This document shows, in pieces, positions 42,301-46,700 of a stretch of DNA of 64,000 bases. The notes beneath the pieces are model-generated. The model was not told where the DNA came from, made no database searches, and saw only the letters and a list, made by a program, of their open reading frames with translations. Location of the stretch: positions 41,203-105,202 of the forward strand of contig JAVTVY010025397.1 in the NCBI GenBank assembly GCA_036873755.1. The letters run 5' to 3'. Position 1 is the stretch's first letter; every line of letters starts with the position of its first letter. The translations under genes were made by a program, and so were the position numbers. This stretch comes from Hanleya hanleyi (lineage: Eukaryota; Mollusca; Polyplacophora; Lepidopleurida; Hanleyidae).

Positions 42301-45300
42301 GTACACTGACTTAACCCACTGAGTAGTTTGTACACTGACTAGACCCACTGAGTAGTTTGTACACTGACTAGACCCACTGAATAGTTTGTACACCGACTAG
42401 ACTCACTGAGTATTTTGTACACTGACTATACCTACTGAGTAGTTTGTACACTGACTAGACCCACTGAGTAGTTTGTACACTGACTAGACCCGCTGAATAG
42501 TTTGTACACTGACTAGACCCACTGAGTAGTTTGTACACTGACTAGACCCACTGAGTAGTTTGTACACTGACTAGACCCACTGAGTAGTTTGTACACTGAC
42601 TAGACTCACTGAATAGTTTGTACACTGACTAGACCCACTGAATAGTTTGTACACTGACTAGACCCACTGAGTAGTCTGCACACTGACTAGACACACTGAA
42701 CAGTTTGTACACTGATTAGACCCACTGAGTATTTTGTACGCTGACTAGACCCACTGAGTAGTTTGTACACTGACAAGACCAACTGAATAGCTTGTACACT
42801 GACTAGACTTACTGAGTAGTTTGTACACTGATTAGACCCACTGAAAAGTCTGTACACTGACTAGACCCACTGAGTAGTCTGTACACTGACTAGACCCACT
42901 GAATAGTTTGTACACTGACTAGACCCACCGAGTATTTTGTACACTGACTAGACCCACTGAGTAGTTTGTACACTGACTAGACCCACTGAATAGTCTGTAC
43001 ACTGATTAGACCCACTGACTAGATCCACTGAATAGTTTGTACACTGACTAGACCCACTGAGTATTTTGACACTGATGACCCACTGAATAGTTTGTACACT
43101 GACTAGACCCACTGAGTAGTTTGTACACTGACTAGACCCACTGAATAGTTTGCACACTGACCAGATCCACTGAATAGTTTGTACACTGACTAGACCCACT
43201 GAGTAGTTTGTACACGGACTAGACCCACTGAATAGTTTGTACACTGACTAGATCCACTGAATACTTTGTATACTGACCAGACCCACTGAATAGTTTGTAC
43301 ACTGACTAGACCCACTGAATAGTTTGTACACTGACTAGACCCACTGAGTAGTTTGCACACTGACTAGTTTTTACACCGACTAGACCCACTGAGTAGTTTG
43401 TACACTGACTAGACCCACTGAGTAGTTTGTACACTGACTACACCCACTGAGTAGTTTGTACACTGACCAGACCCACTGAATAGTTTGTACACTGACGACC
43501 CACTGAATAGTTTGTACACGGACTAGACCCACTAAATAGTTTGTACACTGACTAGACCCACCGAATAGTTTGTACACCGACTAGACCCACTGAGTAGTCT
43601 GCACACTGACTAGACCCACTGAATAGTTTGTACACTGACTAGACCCACTGAATAGTCTGTACACTGACTAGACCCATTCAGTAGTTTGTACAGCTGACTA
43701 GACCCACTGAATAGTTTGTACACTGACTAGACCACTGAATAGTTTGTACACTGACTAGACCCACTGAGTAGTTTGCACACTGACTAGACCCACTGAATAG
43801 TTTGTACACTGACTAGACCCACTGAATTGTTTAATTATTGATATGCTTGGTGTAGTTTATTCATTGAAGCACATATACCAGTTTGTGGCTTGACTGGCGT
43901 AGCAACATGGTTTTAGATTGTCTAGGCATACTGATACTGACAATTATGTGTAAATCGACTAACCTAGGCAATGTGACAAGTACTTGTCAGCATGCATAGC
44001 TAAATGCACAAGATGAAAAAATGTACCGTACCGTATATGAATGTACCTAATCTACTGGTCAGTTTGCTAGTAATTTGTCTGTATACAGGGCCATTATATA
44101 CAATGTCTGGCATGTACGGTATATACTTTTGAATTAGCTTTTTCACAGACAAGCACATTTACATAAGATGAGCCCAGATATATTAGTCACCTGTACATGT
44201 ATAATTGTTACCTATGGTTATCCAGGGGTACCGACATTATCCCCCAGCGACATTTTCCCCCGCGACATTTTCCCCACCGACGTTTTCCCCCACGACATTT
44301 TCCCCAGGCGACATTTTACGTGCTGTAATAGTTACGATCTGCCAGCAATCGCAGTCGCGGTCATTTCCTCACTTTGAATTTTTTTTTACGTTTGTACGTA
44401 GGAGAGTTCCAGGAATTCAAGGGAGATTACTTTTTAGTTAAACATCGGCAGATGTATGCAAACGTAGGCATAATAAATAAGAATAGATTATCAATATCAA
44501 ACACATCTTTAACAAAATGAACAAGATTGAATTTTCAGGTGTATTTTTTATTAGATATAGTCATAATGGAGTATAGTCATGTTCCCCCCTGTCATGTCCC
44601 CCCTGTTCCATTCCCCCCTGTCATTCCCCCCCCCCCTGTCATGTCCCCCCCTGGACATATTCCCTCCCCCCCCCCACTTATATTTACTTGTCCATATAGC
44701 TGTTGTGGGTTAAATATTCAGGTAATTTTTTCTTCCAGTAAAATAATGCCAATTTTTATTTATCATAAACTGTTACAGGAAAAGACAAATGTTGTTTTTT
44801 TAATGTAATTCCATCAATAAATTATTTTCTTCACAGATTTATCTTCAAGTAGTCTTAGATAGGCACAAATTTTACCAACCAATAAAAGTAACAGAATTAT
44901 TTGAATGGCACAATAGGAGGCTAATAAATATATAATGATTTGAGAAGCTTAATCATCTACCTATTAATTATAAGTGTGCCATTCAAATAATTCTGTTACT
45001 TTTATTGGTTGGTAAAATTTGTGCCTATCTAAGACTACTTAAAGATATATCTGTGAAGAAAATAATTTATTGATGGAATTACATTAAAAAAACAACATTT
45101 GTCTTTTCCTGTAACAGTTTATGATAAATAAAAATTACCCTCGGGGGAATATGTCCAGGGGGGAACATGACAGGGGGGGAAAATGACAGGGGGGGAATCA
45201 TCCTCTCCCAGGGTGCTTTGCGCTACGCTGCATTTACCCCTGTAGGGGTCTCGCCATCTTTTGCAGGATTCCTGCAGAAACCAAGAACTGTTCTATCTCA

Positions 45301-46201
45301 CTGTTTTACTGATCGCAAAACGTTTATTTATCTTGAAATATACTTAACGGATATTCAGTGTGTTACAAAACGGCAGTGTCACAGAGTTTGAAGGCAGCTT
45401 TTTGATAAATTACCTCAGAACTATATGTTGCGGAAATATATATCGGTGAATCGCGGCTGATATTAATTCGCCCAGTTAGACGGTCGTCATGTTCGTTTAC
45501 TGTGGCAACAGATGACCTTGGGTGAACTCGGGCAAAGTCCGTGAGACCCTTACAGCGCTAAATGGAGAGGCGCGAAGCAGAACGTAATGACTGCCTGGTA
45601 GAGCTTGGGGGGGAATGGGACAGGGGGGGACATGACAGGGGGGGGGGAAATGACCTACATTCAGTAATAATATGTATATTAGCAGTAAGATGAAGACAAT
45701 TGGGCGAGTGAAACAATGGTAGGCTAGATGACTTACCATAGTATTACGGATTAATCACTAAGTCACGTGACTGTTAGCGGAGAGAGACGTACATGTTTCA
45801 GCTCTCCCGGATCTCGGGGATTTTACTCGAATTTTATGGTTATGGTTAACTAAAAAGTAATCTCCCTTGAATTCCTAGAACTCTCCTACGTGCAAACGTT
45901 AAAAAAAAATTCAAGGTGAGGAAATGACTGCGACTGCGATTGTTGGCAGATCGTAATTATTACAGCACGTAATATTAGGGTGGGGAAAATGTCGCTGGGG
46001 GAAAATGTCGCCTGGGGAAAATGTCGATGGGGAAAATGTCGGGGGGGAAAATGTCGCTGGGGGATAATGTCATGGACTCGGTTATCCAGCCCATCACTCA
46101 CCAGGTTGTCTGTACACCCCACATAAGGGGACAGGGTCAGGTTGAAACCACTGCCACAAACAGTAGGCTACCACACCCAATAACAAGATACCAGCCAGCA
46201 T
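319..46201 (-). CDS. Phosphoenolpyruvate synthase-like (PPDK N-terminal domain) protein, 24 exons, 3' end outside window
   Basis: By family, the product is an ATP-grasp enzyme related to bacterial PEP synthase, pyruvate phosphate dikinase and rifampin phosphotransferase. These move a phosphate from ATP, via a histidine on a mobile domain, to pyruvate or another acceptor. The substrate in animals is unknown to me. The exons encode 836 residues in one phase-consistent frame: signal anchor (residues 3-19), family-specific N-terminal region, and the ATP-grasp domain from about residue 275 (GGKGA lysine near 280, FAVRSSA near 386, GVVIQEM, GVLFTQDP, NYGLGE, LLQARP near 590). TTGNIGEMMPG follows near 630, then a largely helical region. 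Relatives as I remember them have about 1,300 residues. Missing here are the C-terminal mobile domain (beyond base 319) and part of the N-terminal region between exons 2 and 3. All introns are GT-AG. The family assignment is firm. Activity and the exact start of exon 3 are not. Confidence 0.93.
885..1055 (-). repeat. Fragment of TATA-bearing MITE-like family, inverted copy
   Basis: Minus-strand match to the 3' half of the copy at 9160-9565: the same 'tcaagaactcattcgaatcaccaaaa' region and the paired 'tttacctggac' / 'gtccaggtaaa' arms. It lies in intron 23 of the PEP synthase-like gene. Only the end of the unit is present. Confidence 0.7.
1335..1410 (-). repeat. SINE 3'-tail fragment with GTGA repeats
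   Basis: Carries the GAGTGAGTGAGTGAG run followed by 'atttaacgtagctttcaac' and 'atttcagatatatcacaac'. The same tail recurs at 1722, 6120, 14735 and 40385. On the minus strand it reads as a SINE tail ending in CTCACTCACTCAC. Confidence 0.6.
1722..2040 (-). mobile_element. tRNA-derived SINE
   Basis: On the minus strand it starts with a tRNA-like head: an A-box-like 'tagtctggtggttagagc' (2032-2015) and a weak B-box-like GGGATCAGTCC near 1988-1978, with an anticodon-arm-like 'ccgccttgcaagcagga' between. A body of about 200 bp follows, and the tail ends in CCCACTCACTCATTC. This is the layout of a pol III-transcribed SINE. The B box differs from GGTTCGANTCC, so this copy is probably inactive. Confidence 0.7.
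2438..2522 (-). CDS. PEP synthase-like, exon 23 (5' boundary tentative)
   Basis: Encodes TTAVSGKSGSWSLLLLSVLS and then KGKP, fitting the SG.SG.W...LL.VLS.GK pattern expected before exon 24. Donor CCAG|GTATGC is good. The acceptor CCATGATAG at 2523 gives phase 0 as required but has a poor pyrimidine tract; GTGGGCAG at 2514 is the alternative and breaks the frame. 85 bp, ending in phase 1. Confidence 0.72.
2966..3094 (-). CDS. PEP synthase-like, exon 22
   Basis: A 129-bp phase 0-0 exon encoding SYRQATPICKQWEKIVEGYT, then SQSEESIALYRDIDEKL and KDYFQ. It is charged and helical. Acceptor GTTTTTCAG, donor CAG|GTACTA. Confidence 0.86.
3436..3600 (-). CDS. PEP synthase-like, exon 21
   Basis: A 165-bp phase 0-0 exon encoding HLGNFNVNILTSSKEMAEIS, then IVGEVLHNLSKSDILEYV and a tail ending CFRLLW. 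Acceptor TATTATTGCAG, donor TGG|GTAACT. I place it by frame, splice sites and position rather than by a catalytic motif. Confidence 0.86.
4001..4093 (-). CDS. PEP synthase-like, exon 20
   Basis: A 93-bp phase 0-0 exon: ELTRKCGACSITKY, then GKPVVNFSNHLFINLH. The NHLF.NL block is recognisable in the family's central helical region. Acceptor TTTTTCAG, donor CAT|GTAAGT. Confidence 0.88.
4340..4500 (-). repeat. Dispersed repeat, related to 17885-18030
   Basis: Shares 'ccagtattttgaaagccact', 'tttccgattt' and 'gccaatgttaaagcattg' with 17885-18030 in the same orientation. Both are intronic. The ends are not defined, and the class is unknown. Confidence 0.5.
5534..5796. repeat. Tandem duplication, two units of about 125-140 bp
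   Basis: Unit 1 (5534-5675) and unit 2 (5675-5796) both run from 'caccaaatacttc' through 'ggaaatttaacaactgaag' and 'accatgatgaggtattagct' to 'tctttgtttatatatg'. The copies differ by scattered substitutions and an indel. They lie in the intron between exons 19 and 20. Confidence 0.75.
6118..6260 (-). repeat. SINE tail fragment
   Basis: Contains 'agtgagtgatgagtgaat', 'atttaacgtcgctttcaac' and 'tttcagctatatcacgacg', the same tail as at 1335 and 1722. A small inverted pair ('tgctacttcaaagaacaaat' and its complement) follows at about 6228-6262. Confidence 0.6.
6599..6671 (-). CDS. PEP synthase-like, exon 19
   Basis: A 73-bp exon encoding EMMPGAVTPLTNSVFGREVD and then MSLQ. With exon 18 it rebuilds TTGNIGEMMPGAVTPLT, a signature found after the ATP-grasp domain in this family. 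Acceptor GAATTACAG, donor CAG|GTATGA. It ends in phase 0. Confidence 0.95.
6803..6893. repeat. Large hairpin
   Basis: The left arm starts 'accatagaggtccatg' and continues 'cccccgctagcagc'. The right arm carries its complement 'gctgctgctgcgggggccatggacctctatggt'. The arms are about 38 bp each with few mismatches and a short loop. It sits just before the tandem array and may be one end of that element. Confidence 0.75.
7010..8500. repeat. Tandem array of units of about 160 bp
   Basis: About nine or ten copies of a unit containing 'cgagttattgtccggacaag', 'ccaactgcttataatccaat', 'atggctgacggcggccatat' and 'caatcccaaccgtcctctca'. Units alternate between forms with and without 'aaaatctaagatc', and a block from 6905-6950 recurs at 7320-7365, so there is higher-order structure. 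It ends at a C run at 8517-8530. Confidence 0.85.
9160..9565 (+). repeat. TATA-bearing MITE-like element, copy 1
   Basis: Starts with a hairpin around ATCGATCGAT / ATCGATACACTGG, then 'ttagttacccatacgagttc' and TGGATATAAATAGATG, a near-consensus TATA box. It ends with an arm pair GTCTAGGTAAA / TTTACCTGGAC. Copy 2 is at 22830-23200, and an inverted fragment is at 885-1055. No coding capacity. Confidence 0.7.
10319..11272. repeat. Composite repeat, copy A (about 0.95 kb)
   Basis: Starts 'atacgaagctgcgcatctga' followed by 'acccctcggctctgggcgcc'. It continues with internal units of about 150 bp ('gcataaattaaagatggccg', 'catcgatg..tataccaa'), and ends 'gtaagtcattctaaatatat' then GACAGACAGACAGACGGACGG. 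It lacks the final palindrome seen in copy C, and has fewer internal units than copies B and C. Confidence 0.85.
12724..14264. repeat. Composite repeat, copy B (about 1.54 kb)
   Basis: Has the same start as copy A and about eight internal units of around 125-155 bp, each with 'cataaattaaagatggc'. Then comes the 'aatcaggtccagattcaata' terminal unit in duplicate, a GACGGACGGACAGACGG run, and 'gacgacgacaatacccttcg'. It lies in the intron between exons 18 and 19 with copy A. Confidence 0.87.
14735..14805 (+). repeat. SINE tail fragment
   Basis: Reads 'gactgaaatagtgttgaaag', 'tgacgttaaatcatg' and then CACTCACTCACTCACTCAC. This is the same tail family as at 1335, in the opposite orientation. Confidence 0.6.
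15507..15613 (-). CDS. PEP synthase-like, exon 18
   Basis: Opens ARPITSQ, completing the LLQARPIT motif that ends the PPDK N-terminal domain, then an acidic linker and VWITTGNIG. Acceptor TTTTCTAG, donor CGG|GTGAGA; 107 bp. The next intron (8.8 kb) is full of tandem and dispersed repeats. Confidence 0.95.
16491..16562 (-). CDS. PEP synthase-like, exon 17
   Basis: A 72-bp phase 0-0 exon encoding LEKYFGSSRDVEWAVVDQRI and then YLLQ. RD.EWA...... .LQ is the final ATP-grasp segment, where the conserved acidic residue binds magnesium in relatives. Acceptor TTGTTACAG, donor CAG|GTGAGG. Confidence 0.95.
17322..17455 (-). CDS. PEP synthase-like, exon 16
   Basis: A 134-bp exon encoding SNMKSVVWFVDTGGVESESV, then CCLDDNMILQIASIGVM. 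It matches the family segment between the ADPDT motif and the final ATP-grasp strand. The acceptor ATTATCTCCAG gives the right phase; a nearer TTTGTAG would drop the conserved KSVV block. Donor ATG|GTGAGT. Confidence 0.9.
17885..18030 (-). repeat. Dispersed repeat, related to 4340-4500
   Basis: Aligns by eye with 4340-4500 over 'agtatttt..gaaaagccact', 'tttccgatttt' and 'gccaatgttaaagcattgg'. It is intronic and noncoding. Confidence 0.5.
18122..18239 (-). CDS. PEP synthase-like, exon 15
   Basis: Begins SVVSGTADPDTVRLSRTWDD, directly continuing the YGLGE motif of exon 14, then QLTILSKDIGHKTDHIKMS. The first candidate end (after SKDI) has no GT. The donor TCCG|GTATGG at 18121 gives the phase 1 that exon 16 needs. 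118 bp. Confidence 0.92.
18728..18804 (-). CDS. PEP synthase-like, exon 14
   Basis: A 77-bp exon encoding VLFTQDPVTDNSSIMVLNAN and then YGLGE. GVLFT.DP.T and .A.YGLGE are ATP-site motifs of PEP synthase and rifampin phosphotransferase. Acceptor: a long T run ending ACAG. Donor GAG|GTCAGT. It ends in phase 0. Confidence 0.96.
19097..19167 (-). CDS. PEP synthase-like, exon 13
   Basis: A 71-bp exon encoding QHGQEVGMAVGVVIQEMIPA and then EVA. VG.VIQ.M..AE.AGV is the conserved core strand of the PPDK N-terminal domain. Acceptor AACTTTTCAG, donor GCAG|GTTTGG (a weaker site); it ends in phase 1 with the Gly finished in exon 14. Confidence 0.93.
19405..19469 (-). CDS. PEP synthase-like, exon 12
   Basis: A 65-bp exon encoding ILESVMKCWASAFTYIAVEY followed by Asn. 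The CWAS.F...AV.YR pattern follows the nucleotide-binding loop in the family. Acceptor GTAATTAACAG, donor AACAG|GTAGAT; two bases of an Arg codon carry over to exon 13. Confidence 0.93.
19732..19802 (-). CDS. PEP synthase-like, exon 11
   Basis: Encodes EDGCEASTAGQLDTYLGIK and then GIDQ, completing the FAVRSSA-GEDG..AS.AGQ..TYL signature shared with bacterial PEP synthases. Acceptor GTTTATAG, donor CAG|GTGAGA; 71 bp. The 2.2-kb intron upstream carries composite repeat copy C. Confidence 0.95.
19990..20210. repeat. Degenerate short repeats with GACATTTC core
   Basis: At least six occurrences of a GACATTTC-like core, with spacers such as 'agcagcaagtggaggtat'. It recalls the GACATTTTCCCC subrepeats of the fold-back element at 44226-46079 and could be the terminal part of a related element. 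Confidence 0.5.
20294..21869. repeat. Composite repeat, copy C (about 1.58 kb)
   Basis: The fullest copy of the family. It ends in a palindrome, CCCTTCGGCCAAATTTTGGC followed by CGAGGGG, and its right end GCCGAGGGGTAAAA is the inverse of the CCCCTCGGC at its left end. This suggests terminal inverted repeats. It occupies most of the intron between exons 10 and 11. Confidence 0.87.
21985..22151 (-). CDS. PEP synthase-like, exon 10
   Basis: A 167-bp exon with ANQITELKSLCEDIDAAF, then GVKEAIIEEI, and ending DVRFAVRSSAA. FAVRSSA is the signature of the nucleotide-binding loop of PEP synthase and PPDK; its Arg contacts ATP phosphates in the family. Acceptor GTTTTTGTAG, donor GCGG|GTTAGT. It ends in phase 1. 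Confidence 0.95.
22365..23275. mobile_element. Nested non-autonomous element with CTCGAG-rich inverted ends
   Basis: The left portion has repeated 'ataggatgaaaattctcact' + CGAG units (22390-22470). 'ggataaaaattcccactcga' at 22779 is inverted at 23232-23252 ('tcgagagtgggaattttcat'). The TATA-bearing MITE-like copy (22830-23200) lies between these arms, so it is either nested within this element or its core. Flanking blocks at 22540 and 23275 ('aaatcattac', 'tattttattaaaaatatcaa') are similar to each other, which suggests a duplicated segment. Confidence 0.6.
22830..23200 (+). repeat. TATA-bearing MITE-like element, copy 2
   Basis: The same order of elements as at 9160-9565: ATCGATCGATC hairpin, 'gttacccatacgagttctgg', TATAAATAGATC, 'gcgaggtatgagatgtgaca' and the terminal GTCCAGGTAAA / TTTACCTGGAC arms. 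It differs from copy 1 by substitutions and short deletions. Confidence 0.72.
24232..24281 (-). CDS. PEP synthase-like, exon 9
   Basis: A 50-bp exon encoding ANPHLSELIDKIQQAS, a helical linker of the ATP-grasp domain. Acceptor GATTTAACAG, donor CCAG|GTAAAT; it ends with two bases of a Ser codon. A 22-bp copy of its 3' end plus donor recurs at 25212-25233. Confidence 0.88.
24556..24618 (-). CDS. PEP synthase-like, exon 8
   Basis: A 63-bp phase 0-0 exon encoding LNACVPNGLCITTHAYEEHI plus Gln. VP.G.C.TT.AYE is the second conserved block of the PPDK N-terminal domain. Acceptor TTCACAG, donor CAG|GTAAGT. Confidence 0.95.
24784..24973 (-). CDS. PEP synthase-like, exon 7 (start of ATP-grasp domain)
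   Basis: Carries VLVGGKGAQLGQLT, the glycine-rich motif that opens the PPDK N-terminal domain, with the conserved lysine that contacts ATP in this family. The acceptor was chosen as CATAATTAG at 24974 because it alone gives the one base needed to finish the exon 6 Arg codon. The more obvious ACATGCAG at 24949 breaks the frame. Donor AAA|GTTAGT at 24783. 190 bp, ending in phase 0. Confidence 0.94.
25529..25676 (-). CDS. PEP synthase-like, exon 6
   Basis: Encodes GKNYHVDVKGGTTPVWYHY, then EDRSGKVEEKFC and GYGVAEFFYR. YEDR..GKV.E.FC and G.GVAEFFYR are family hallmarks just before the PPDK N-terminal domain. Acceptor CATCTTACAG, donor AG|GTACGT. 148 bp; it ends with two bases of the Arg codon finished by exon 7. 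The 6.7-kb intron upstream holds the TGACCT-rich repeats. Confidence 0.93.
26822..28370. repeat. TGACCT-rich dispersed repeat block 1
   Basis: Units contain 'ttttggggtcacagtgacct', TGACCTTTGACCT, 'attttggtacatgacaca' and 'ctcacaaaaaattag'. An exact 149-bp duplication sits inside (27485-27633 and 27726-27874). It ends 'gcagcttcgcaaaaagatcg'. No ORF of note. It lies in intron 5 of the PEP synthase-like gene. Confidence 0.75.
28330..29020 (+). repeat. Dispersed repeat family R1, copy 1
   Basis: Shares an ordered set of words with 55620-56330 in reverse complement: 'gcttcgcaaaaagatcgagc', 'caagaatataatgacaa'-type core, 'aaggcgacacgaaatt' and 'gcgggattcccccgcc'. Length about 0.7 kb. No coding potential seen. 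Confidence 0.65.
29160..30245. repeat. GC-richer tandem repeat
   Basis: Repeated units with 'atggggtcgggcgaagctta', 'ggtggggacatgctccc' and 'gtagtggatgggttgaataa'; the later units add 'agtccaaaactttaacattt'. About seven units of varied length (110-190 bp). The base composition is unlike the flanking introns. Confidence 0.75.
30268..30325. repeat. GACA/GATA microsatellite
   Basis: Runs of (GACA)n and (GATA)n, for example GATAGATAGATAGATAGACA. It sits between the tandem repeat and the next TGACCT-rich block. Confidence 0.9.
30370..31975. repeat. TGACCT-rich dispersed repeat blocks 2 and 3
   Basis: Two related copies (30370-30795 and about 30796-31975). Each ends with 'aaccgccatcacataatacg' and 'ggcgggcgtataaaa' after a GACGGACGGACGGAC run. 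Both contain several TGACCT half-sites in direct orientation, such as TGACCTTTGACCTCTGACCT. Copy 3 also repeats the 27480-type unit at 30790-31110. Confidence 0.78.
32350..32477 (-). CDS. PEP synthase-like, exon 5
   Basis: A 128-bp exon with LMVGYLTYPSGE and EHYSFSFTA, blocks typical of this family between the RDWR segment and the ATP-grasp domain. The acceptor ATCCCTAG is at 32478-32479 and the donor CAG|GTATGG at 32349. It ends in phase 1; the G plus AT of exon 6 gives Asp. Confidence 0.92.
33998..34050 (-). CDS. PEP synthase-like, exon 4
   Basis: A 53-bp exon encoding NGMTAQCGIVSIPDTTSH, the last residue completed in exon 5. Acceptor GTTTAACAG, donor CA|GTAAGC. It starts in phase 0, matching the end of exon 3, and leaves two bases that combine with the first T of exon 5 to give His. 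It is part of the family-specific region before the ATP-grasp domain. Confidence 0.88.
35746..35817 (-). CDS. PEP synthase-like, exon 3 (5' boundary uncertain)
   Basis: RDWRSFHRYAIHFIYLE is a strongly conserved block of the family, and the donor GAG|GTAAAT at 35745 is clear. The 5' end lies inside or at the edge of a 43-bp tandem array. CTACAG at 35818 gives a 72-bp phase-0 exon that joins in frame to exon 2. ATTCCGAG at 35793 gives a 47-bp exon needing a phase-1 partner that I do not see. The array is open in the same frame upstream, so the exon could be longer. The residues from RDWR onward are secure; those before are not. Confidence 0.7.
35788..37235. repeat. 43-bp minisatellite, about 33 units, open in minus-strand frames
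   Basis: The unit reads, on the plus strand, 'ccttgtcctggaatgtttgt' then 'tggtgtaaccattgtaacctgac'. On the minus strand it has no stop codon in any frame, so long ORFs run through it, with a 43-residue period (TNKHSRTR, TPTNIPGQ and LHQQTFQD in turn). The longest is 36042-37115. The left edge abuts exon 3 of the PEP synthase-like gene, and the reading frame continues into it. Whether any of the array is translated is unknown. Confidence 0.92.
37978..38165 (-). CDS. PEP synthase-like, exon 2
   Basis: The acceptor TTCTTTCATTCCAG precedes 38165. The exon encodes QWYYLKKILFYILFHVRQW, then a basic/serine-rich stretch, then SVESMDRIQPL, the pattern I recall for the start of this family. The donor CAG|GTAAAA is at 37977. 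It spans 188 bp, starting with the two bases that complete the exon 1 glycine and ending in phase 0. It is separated from exon 1 by about 7.9 kb that is almost wholly repeats. Confidence 0.85.
38262..40395. repeat. 31-bp satellite, interrupted by a hAT-like insertion
   Basis: The monomer reads 'actaggcacacatactagta' then 'cttgtgcattg'. Two or three monomers lie at 38262-38329 and about 36 at 39263-40395. Between 39331 and about 39815 a higher-order unit of 161 bp (five monomers) repeats three times nearly exactly ('gcttgtgtgtgcatggacta' at 39331, 39492 and 39653). It lies in intron 1. Confidence 0.9.
38330..39262. mobile_element. hAT-like non-autonomous element (933 bp)
   Basis: It starts CAGGGGTCACAAA and ends, read in reverse complement, CAGTGCTCACAAAA; both resemble hAT termini. 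Subterminal GTCGCCA / TGGCGAC motifs recur many times at both ends. The flanks ATAGTACT and GACTACTT may be a degenerate 8-bp target duplication. It is inserted in the 31-bp satellite. No transposase ORF. Confidence 0.6.
40383..40448 (+). repeat. SINE tail fragment followed by CT microsatellite
   Basis: 'tagctgaaatattgctgaac', 'gcgacattaaacc' and CTCTCTCTCTCTC. This is the SINE tail family in plus orientation, here ending in CT repeats instead of CTCA. Confidence 0.55.
40890..40961. repeat. Perfect 26-bp inverted repeat with CACGTG
   Basis: Arms 40891-40916 and 40933-40958: 'gatcttcgtacaggtcacgt' and its exact complement, each with GTCACGTGA, around a 16-base loop. It would extrude as a cruciform or hairpin. 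Function unknown. Confidence 0.85.
41395..43832. repeat. 29-bp satellite, about 84 monomers
   Basis: The monomer 'gacccactgagtagtttgta' + 'cactgacta' is repeated head to tail. Monomers in the middle (42290-43800) are nearly identical; those at the left end (41400-42100) are diverged. Common variants are GAATAG for GAGTAG and single-monomer deletions. It lies in intron 1 and is unrelated to the 31-bp satellite except for the shared ACTAG and ATTGAC words. Confidence 0.93.
44575..45655. mobile_element. Inner element with C-rich inverted ends, nested in the fold-back element
   Basis: The left end is CCCCCCTGTCATGTCCCCCC repeated with variants (44580-44670). Inverted versions lie at 45150-45200 and 45606-45655 (GGGACAGGGGGGGACATGAC). 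It encloses the 162-bp palindrome and about 400 bp without recognisable content. Confidence 0.6.
44751..45136. repeat. Near-perfect palindrome, 162-bp arms
   Basis: Arms 44751-44912 and 44975-45136 differ at two positions by my reading, with a 62-bp spacer. Arms start 'aatttttatttatcataaac'. AT-rich, no coding signal. Such near-identity suggests a recent origin or gene conversion between the arms. Confidence 0.88.
46102..46201 (-). CDS. PEP synthase-like, exon 1 (start codon, signal anchor)
   Basis: ATG at 46201-46199 opens MLAGILLLGVVAYCLWQWF, a single hydrophobic segment followed by a polar stretch that ends YRQPG. This suggests an N-terminal membrane anchor. The donor CTG|GTGAGT is at 46101-46100, and the exon ends in phase 1 (a lone G). 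Upstream of the ATG, a TTATTATTATTGTAG acceptor at 46216 would leave a 14-base 5' UTR on this exon, implying a further noncoding exon upstream that I could not place. The phase joins exactly to exon 2 (G + GA = Gly). Confidence 0.82.
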
Positions 46202-46700
46202 CTTGAAATCTCAGCCTACAATAATAATAAATCAAATGCAACCAATTAGCAGGCATGCAAAATTGATCAAACTGGTATTCAATGTTTTGCAAAGTCAACA
46301 AAGGGACAATAATGACATGGCGACTGACACTATGCAGCAACTATTTTTGAATTATGTACATGTGAAATAGATCGAAACCATTTACACATATCGTATGTCA
46401 TTATTTGTTAATACCCAAAATAATCGTTCGAGTCTTTCATCAATAGTACAAATTCTAGTATCAGGTAACTGAATTCATTCGCCCCCCCACCCGCAACACG
46501 ATCTCTGAAAGGAGCTATGAAAACAACCCCACCACCCTATTCCCATACCGGTACAAACTTTTCCGCAACTCTCATGGACACGTGTATTTCTCGGTGTCCT
46601 ATACTGACATTTGATTTACTGACATTTAATTCACAAAATCAAATGTCATTGTCACGTTGTCAATTACAGTACAGTAGATTGTTGAGAACCCATTCTTGAA
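46202..46700. other. Upstream of the PEP synthase-like start codon; no gene seen
   Basis: Contains the likely acceptor of a 5' UTR exon at 46216 (minus strand). I see no convincing TATA box or coding block. The promoter probably lies further right, possibly in the CpG-richer region at 47.3-48.4 kb. Confidence 0.4.

Larger units (their letters stand above)
44226..46079. mobile_element. Fold-back (Mutator-like) DNA element with 10-bp target duplication
   Basis: Terminal inverted repeats of about 215-234 bp (44226-44440 and 45846-46079). They start with GACATTATCCCCCAGCGAC after a few diverged bases and contain subrepeats of GACATTTTCCCC. They are flanked by identical GGTTATCCAG (44216-44225 and 46080-46089). 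No transposase is visible. Long inverted ends with internal repeats and a 10-bp target duplication suggest a Mutator-like fold-back element; the superfamily is inferred. Confidence 0.75.

Noticed and set aside
41395..43832. CRISPR-like array of short direct repeats
   Set aside because: Monomers are joined head to tail without unique spacers, in a eukaryotic intron. It is a satellite. The same holds for 38262-40395.
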